Shown here piece by piece: positions 9,189 through 13,040 of a stretch of DNA of 13,040 bases (position 1 is the stretch's first letter; the number at the start of each line of letters is the position of its first letter). Origin of the DNA: Asterionellopsis glacialis. Taxonomy: Eukaryota > Bacillariophyta > Plagiogrammaphyceae > Rhaphoneidales > Asterionellopsidaceae. The notes beneath the pieces are model-generated. The model was not told the origin of the DNA and did no database searches. It saw nothing but the letters and a program-made list of their open reading frames with translations. The stretch spans positions 1 through 13,040 of the forward strand of contig WKLE02002011.1 of NCBI GenBank assembly GCA_014885115.2, in the 5' to 3' direction. The translations under genes and the position numbers were made by a program.

Positions 9189-9284
9189 TACCTGGTAAGG
9201 GTAGTCTACCGCGCATCTTTTCCAGCTCTTGAAGAAATCTGTTCCTACCTGGTACCTGTACGTTCCGGTTCAATTTACCTGGTA
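9189..9284. promoter_or_regulatory. Three TACCTGGTA motifs upstream of the RING gene
   Basis: TACCTGGTA (palindromic except for its central base) occurs at 9189-9197, 9246-9254 and 9276-9284. The middle copy is part of CCTGGTACCTG, which recurs at 12696-12706. Repetition within 100 bases and a location about 100-190 bases upstream of a TATA-like site suggest a cis-regulatory element. No factor can be named. Confidence 0.35.
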
Positions 9285-9378
9285 CACGTCCCTCGTATGT
9301 ATTGTTGATGTGTCTGAAAAGGAAATTGAATTCTGCATTTGCATTACCATTGTTTCTGGTACAGTTTGTACATACAAG

Positions 9379-9437
9379 TATTTATACCTTTTACAGTACT
9401 GAGTGGAGAGAGGATGGCGGTGTTCGGTGAAAAATAA
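9379..9437 (+). promoter_or_regulatory. Candidate core promoter and upstream ORF
   Basis: A TATA-like TATTTATA lies at 9379-9386. About 28 bases downstream is ATG 9414, which opens a seven-codon ORF (MAVFGEK, stop 9435-9437). A two-codon ORF, ATG GTG TAG, follows at 9459-9467. If transcription starts near 9405-9412, the RING gene would have a leader of about 290 bases with two upstream ORFs. The transcription start is inferred and not shown. Confidence 0.3.
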
Positions 9438-9699
9438 AATAAAAGATTTTTGGTCGAGATGGTGTAGGCTAGTACCTACAGTAGTCGGACTACGAAAGAA
9501 CACGCTTTCAACTTTACTTGGGAACACTTCTACAAAAGTGTTTCAAATAGATCAAAAAAGAACAGAAATCTGTGTGCGTGGTGCGACATAAGCTGCATTA
9601 GTCATCGTCAATAAAAGTAATAAGAAACCCAACAACGATTTGGCTGTTGTTTTGCGTTCCTGGTTCATAGGATATTCATTAAATCACAAATAATTGAAA

Positions 9700-10744
9700 A
9701 TGGAAGCTTTAAAGAACATGTTGTTCCTCTACTTACGGAAAGACCATAATAGTGCTTTCGATGACGGCGAACACAGCATGGACAATTTTCTCACAATGGA
9801 CCAGACACGATTACTTCACGATACAAACGAAACAAGCTTTGGTAGCCAAGATGGCGTCTCTTCATCAATGTCACCGGCATCAAAATCTTCAAATGAACAA
9901 GTATTTCACATGCCATTATTCTGGACTGTCAATTTTGTGTTCGTGTTACTGATGATTGGTGTTTTCATTTGGTGCGTCAAATTTAACGGTTCTCAACACT
10001 TTGTAGATTGGATGATGGGTCGTCAACAGTCGTCTGATTTAGAGTATGCTCGACGTCTTGCACAACGGCGAATTAGAGAAGAAGAGCGCAGCAAAGATTC
10101 TCCAGAAGAACGTCGTGAGAAATTGAAAAAATGCTTTCAACGGTGTCAAAACAAAATGGTACGTGCGTGTGCCGGTTGAGAATAGTTTCAGTTTCCACAA
10201 GGGAATCACGGTTCTCTGCGGGATCTATAATATGGCCATAAGAAAACCTATGAATGGTCAAATTGTATCTTGATGAGTGATCTATTTTAAGTTTTTTAAC
10301 AATTCGGTTTTGCATTCTCTGATTAAAAAATTATATTATCATGAACAGGTACTCAAGGAAGAAGACTTTCGTCACGATGACAGCAATATCTGTGCTAAAG
10401 ACATTGAAACCGGTTCTATGTGTTCCAATAACACATCCGCAGAACATGTCTGTTTACAATTAAAAGATGAAGGTTCCAAGACACGATTGGTTCCCAATTG
10501 TTGTGCTGTTTGTTTATGCCCGTACGATCCAGGTGAAACAATTGTTTGGTCATACAATGCAGACTGTACTCATGCCTTTCATGATGAATGTTTGATTGAT
10601 TGGTTCATTAAGATGCAAAATGGTACACCGTGTCCATGCTGTCGTCGTGAATTTACGGATTTAACGGAACAGGAAGAAAAAATTAAAAAACAACGATATC
10701 AAGTTCCACCGCAACAATTTGATTTACGAACAATCACTTTGTAA
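9700..10744 (+). CDS. Membrane-anchored RING-H2 protein (probable E3 ubiquitin ligase), two exons
   Basis: The product is probably an E3 ubiquitin ligase on an internal membrane or the cell surface. Exons are 9700-10158 and 10349-10744, joined in phase 0, giving 284 residues. The start is the first ATG of the frame (MEALKNMLFLYLRK). Residues 14-67 are Ser- and acid-rich, with an N-glycosylation sequon at Asn43. Residues about 71-94 form one transmembrane helix (LFWTVNFVFVLLMIGVFIWC). The basic residues after it suggest that the C-terminal part is cytosolic. Residues 108-150 are Arg/Glu-rich and probably helical. The RING-H2 uses C205, C208, C226, H228, H231, C234, C248 and C251, a complete C3H2C3 set; the Trp238 after the sixth ligand fits E2-binding RINGs. 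The wording around the RING (RLVPNCCAVCLCPYDPGE, DGTPCPCC-like) is typical of diatom families as I know them. Substrate is unknown. No defect is seen. Confidence 0.9.
10159..10348 (+). other. Spliceosomal intron of the RING gene (190 bases)
   Basis: The donor is GTACGT at 10159 and the acceptor ATGAACAG ends at 10348. A branch-point-like CTCTGAT lies about 30 bases upstream of the acceptor. Retaining the intron would give a stop six codons later (VRACAG then TGA). Removing it joins CQRCQ-type linker sequence ending NKM to VLKEEDF in frame. A hydrophobic-free, charged junction 'KM-V-KEED' is what I expect in this family, which supports the splice. Confidence 0.85.
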
Positions 10745-10937
10745 AAAAGAGGGTGAAAACCAACTTTGTAAAATCGAGAATATTCTCAATTCAAATTCTC
10801 TGACTAACCAGCAGAATGTAGTAAGAGGAGTTGGACATCCACTACTTAACCTCCTCTACTCCAGCGATACTTTGTCCTGGTCGCAAATGCGATTCAATAA
10901 TCAATGTTCAGTTCTGAACATTTATAAGTGGTTTGAA
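10743..10937 (+). repeat. Tandem repeat downstream of RING gene, copy A
   Basis: It begins at the RING stop codon (AAAAAAGAGGGTGAAAA) and shares, in order with copy B, AATCGAGAATAT, TTGGA-ATC-CACTACTTAA, TGGTCGCA and ATGTTCAGTTCTG-ACATTTAT. Within it, AGTAAGAGGAG (10820-10830) can pair with CTCCTCTACT (10851-10860), enclosing CACTACTTAA. A 20-base perfect hairpin follows at 10903-10922 (AATGTTCAG/CTGAACATT, loop TT). It probably overlaps the 3' untranslated region. A 130-codon frame crossing both copies starts only at TTG and is not conserved in frame between copies. Confidence 0.75.
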
Positions 10938-11140
10938 AAAAAAAAAAGAGTGAAAAGCCCCTCGCATAATCGAGAATATCTCACTCTACATTTTCTGGCC
11001 AAACAGGATGAAGTGAGAAGGTTTGGATATCACTACTTAAAGATGCATTATTATATTCTCTCTATCCAAACGGTACTTCCACTTATTGGTCGCAGATGTG
11101 ATAAGATTTGATAGTCCATGTTCAGTTCTGGACATTTATT
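10938..11140 (+). repeat. Tandem repeat downstream of RING gene, copy B
   Basis: It repeats the order of blocks in copy A about 200-214 bases later, with strong divergence between blocks. A different stem in the equivalent place, GTTTGGATA (11021-11029) with TATCCAAAC (11063-11071), again places CACTACTTAA (11031-11040) in the loop. The terminal hairpin is kept at 11118-11135, with one G-U pair in RNA. Blocks conserved in sequence with stems conserved only as pairing would fit selection on RNA structure, but two copies are too few to prove it. Confidence 0.75.
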
Positions 11141-11782
11141 ATTGGTAGGCTCCATGGTAACTTTTCGGAAATTTGTTGGATTTTTGAAAGTACGCTTGAA
11201 TCCGTTTCATCGTGTCAGTTTCAATTGGACAAACTTCTTACAACAAAACAAGAACATGAAATGGTTCAAGCTAGTGACTGATTCTGTGGAAGTAAGAGAT
11301 TAGATGAGCATTACTTCTTCCTTTTAAACACCATCACGGATTCAAGATGAATCTGAAACTGCATCTATTTCAAGACAATTCAATCAAGAGAAGGACTTCT
11401 TGGAAAGGACTGATAATAATTTTTTCATGTTATTAATATTGAGTTTAACTGATAAAGTAATCCACTCGTATAAGATGAAGTAGAGGTATTGCAATCGATC
11501 TCCTTTTGACTTTTTGACATGTACATTGTGGACAAGAAAGAGATTACAATATTTTATTCCAACCGACGAGTTCTCGACCAGAAGGCATGTACAAATACTA
11601 TGGGGGATGTTTGTATGTAAAGTGTGTTGGCATCCTTATCATGTGTTTTATGCCTTCATTTTTCTTGATTGATGAGTGTAAAAGGCCGCATGTAACATAA
11701 ATTTCAAAAAGTTTCCCAAGGATATAAAAATGTAGTTTCCATATAGAAATACTCCTTTAAGATGCTTCAGATGTATTGGTAG
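11141..11782. other. No confident gene; possible upstream remnant of the channel gene
   Basis: A plus-strand frame (about 11328-11652) is broken by a single TAG at 11481-11483. It includes the residues SPFDFLTCTLW, where P-F-D-x-x-x-C has the spacing of the Cys/Pro-loop motif (PFDxQxC) with Leu in place of Gln. However, the distance to the M1 region is about twice that expected, and the residues that follow do not match. It is therefore only a hint. No promoter or other feature is visible. Confidence 0.25.
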
Positions 11783-12405
11783 ATTTCTGGGAAGATACCC
11801 GTTTCGTTAGCTCAGGACAACTCCCATACCGAAGCAATCGGAAAAATTGATATCGTCACTGGACACGGTGGAACAACTGACTTCAAGATTACGAATGTGA
11901 CAGGCGCCAAACCTCCACTTTATGAAGGCTTTCGTACTCATTATGCTGGATCCTACGCATACTATACCTTTGAGCTTGAACGGGTTCCCGATTACTACAA
12001 GGCTTTGTGATGATGCCACCAGCTCGTGTGGCCATGTCCATGCTATGTTTCCTCATAAACTCCAACTACCTTGGGGCACAACTAAGGGCACTTCTTTCTC
12101 TTGGAAATGATATTTGACTTCTTAAGTCCCTTACGATTTCTCAAATCTTCACTTTCTATGCTGTGATTGAGTATATAATTTATCATTGCTTGTGTCGTCT
12201 TGAAGGTCGCATCGAAGGCGAAGTCAAGCGAGCACAAGAATTGAGAGAGACAAGAGGATTTAAATACAAGGTTGATTTGCCAATGATGAAGGACAATGGT
12301 GATATGCAGTTCAGGGATCAGCATGTTGAAATCTCTTCACGTTATCTACATCCTGTAGCCTACATTTGTGATTGTCTCATTCTTTGGGGAACTCATGGTG
12401 CGTGA
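11783..12405 (+). pseudogene. Broken pentameric ligand-gated ion channel (Cys-loop/Pro-loop type), 5' part missing
   Basis: Such channels pass ions across a membrane when a ligand binds. The frame from 11783 to 12007 gives IDIVTGHGGTTDFKITNV and then YAYYTFELERVPDYYKA, matching the last extracellular strands and the F-x-L-x-R-x-P-x-YY lead into M1. Near 11999 the frame shifts (one base lost or two gained) and continues as GFVMMPPARVAMSMLCFLIN (M1), then LGAQLRALLSLGNDI. A TGA at 12115-12117 follows, then LTISQIFTFYAVIEYIIYHC (M3, with its usual E-Y), a charged intracellular stretch (RLEGRIEGEVKRAQELRE) and DQHVEISSRYLHPVAYICDC (M4, matching S-R-x-x-x-P-x-x-Y). The stop at 12403-12405 is probably the original end. 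From the Arg after M1 to the M3 E-Y is about 20 residues shorter than usual, so most of pore-lining M2 seems lost. The reading rests on motifs and order; sequencing errors could explain the frameshift but hardly the missing M2. Confidence 0.6.
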
Positions 12406-12695
12406 AGGGAATGTTTGGGAGAAATAGTGGTATCGACTGTATGTGTGATCTCCAAGATGGCTGTGCGTTCTTAGTTTCCTCTTTTCTTTTCAACAAGGAA
12501 GCAAAACACACATTCTATTTTGTACGAAAGGCTACTAGTAGTAAAGTCTTTCCTAGATCATTCCTTAGAAAAATTGTTAGAGGGCTTTTTCTCTTCCACT
12601 TTTGTCTTCCGCTCTTCTTGAATGCCTACCAAGAAAAAAAGATCACAGTAGTGACTGTAGGACGCATGCATCCACAGATCTTCGTGGAACTTACC

Positions 12696-12709
12696 CCTGG
12701 TACCTGGTA
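12696..12709. promoter_or_regulatory. CCTGGTACCTGGTA motif
   Basis: This holds the 11-base word CCTGGTACCTG also found at 9248-9258 and one TACCTGGTA. Recurrence of the same word in two non-coding stretches 3.4 kb apart suggests a shared binding motif, possibly belonging to a gene beyond the right edge. Confidence 0.25.
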
Positions 12710-12771
12710 GAGGATTTTCCCAATCTCGTCACACTAACTACCGCCTTTTGGTCCCCCCAGAAAATCCACAT

Positions 12772-12795
12772 ACATTCTAATTCACATTCTAATTC
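12772..12795 (+). repeat. 12-base tandem repeat, two copies
   Basis: ACATTCTAATTC occurs twice back to back without mismatch in non-coding DNA; simple slippage is sufficient explanation. Confidence 0.85.
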
Positions 12796-13040
12796 TTCTC
12801 ACAAGACAGCATTATCGAAATCATATTCATGCTGGAACCTTGTCTTCAACATTTTTATTAGTTTTTGTTTCTTGCATCTTTCATATCCAAGAAGGGTTTC
12901 CTTCTAGTGTAAATTTGGAGGAACAGAGAAAGAAAAGAAGCAATTATCATCACCTGGCAATAAAAGCATTGAAATAGTACTCCAATCGTAATTGACAAGA
13001 CAACGGTCTCCAAAGAAACACCACCAGATTAGACAACAAG

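Larger units (their letters stand above)
8591..9378. other. CpG-normal intergenic region upstream of the RING gene
   Basis: CpG reappears abruptly here (TTTGCGAAAT near 8591, then several per line). No frame of note is present. The region contains an octamer-like inverted repeat at 8741-8776 and three TACCTGGTA motifs (see separate entries), consistent with a promoter-bearing intergenic region. Confidence 0.55.
12406..13040. other. Intergenic stretch without a recognisable gene
   Basis: CpG content is normal. Frames of up to about 110 codons (12372-12710) and 101 codons (12602-12907) are open but show no motifs and overlap the channel remnant or each other. The stretch contains CCTGGTACCTG at 12696-12706, also found upstream of the RING gene, and a 12-base tandem repeat ACATTCTAATTC (12772-12795). 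Nothing else can be supported. Confidence 0.5.

Noticed and set aside
10719..11111. 130-codon plus-strand frame after the RING gene
   Set aside because: It starts only at TTG, overlaps the end of the RING exon in another frame, and the two tandem copies are read in different frames.
11807..12019. Minus-strand ORF of 70 codons
   Set aside because: It is antisense to the channel remnant, whose plus-strand frame shows the recognisable motifs.

Overview
The window looks like nuclear DNA of a diatom or a related stramenopile. The main reason is the one intact gene (9700-10744, + strand). It encodes a single-pass membrane RING-H2 protein with an Arg/Glu-rich linker, a layout I know from large diatom gene families, and it is split by one short GT-AG intron. 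The species cannot be named from this sequence.

The window has two compositional halves. Positions about 93-8590 are almost devoid of CpG: I counted 8 CG dinucleotides by eye in about 8.5 kb. The first 92 bases and everything after about 8590 have ordinary CpG (about 37 in 8641-9660). The CpG-poor block has no intact gene that I can support. It holds decayed reading frames (920-1654; a fragment near 2110), a pair of diverged inverted copies of a roughly 300-base unit (1822-2133 and 2802-3076), a 174-base tandem duplication (3307-3655), a nested 6-mer/12-mer microsatellite (5404-5577), several hairpins, and long AT-rich stretches. It reads as old, probably once heavily methylated repeat or transposon-like DNA, although an assembly join to foreign sequence is not excluded.

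The right half is ordinary genic DNA. Positions 8591-9699 form the upstream region of the RING gene, with repeated TACCTGGTA motifs, a TATA-like site and two tiny upstream ORFs. Directly after the RING stop codon come two diverged tandem copies of a roughly 200-base unit. Each can form a stem around a shared CACTACTTAA and each ends in a shared short hairpin. Positions 11783-12405 hold a broken gene that I read as a pentameric ligand-gated ion channel (Cys-loop/Pro-loop superfamily). It has the end of the extracellular domain, M1, a shortened M2 region, M3 and M4, and is interrupted by one frameshift and one stop. The last 635 bases hold no recognisable gene.

The RING gene and the channel remnant lie on the same strand, but nothing in the sequence ties their functions together.
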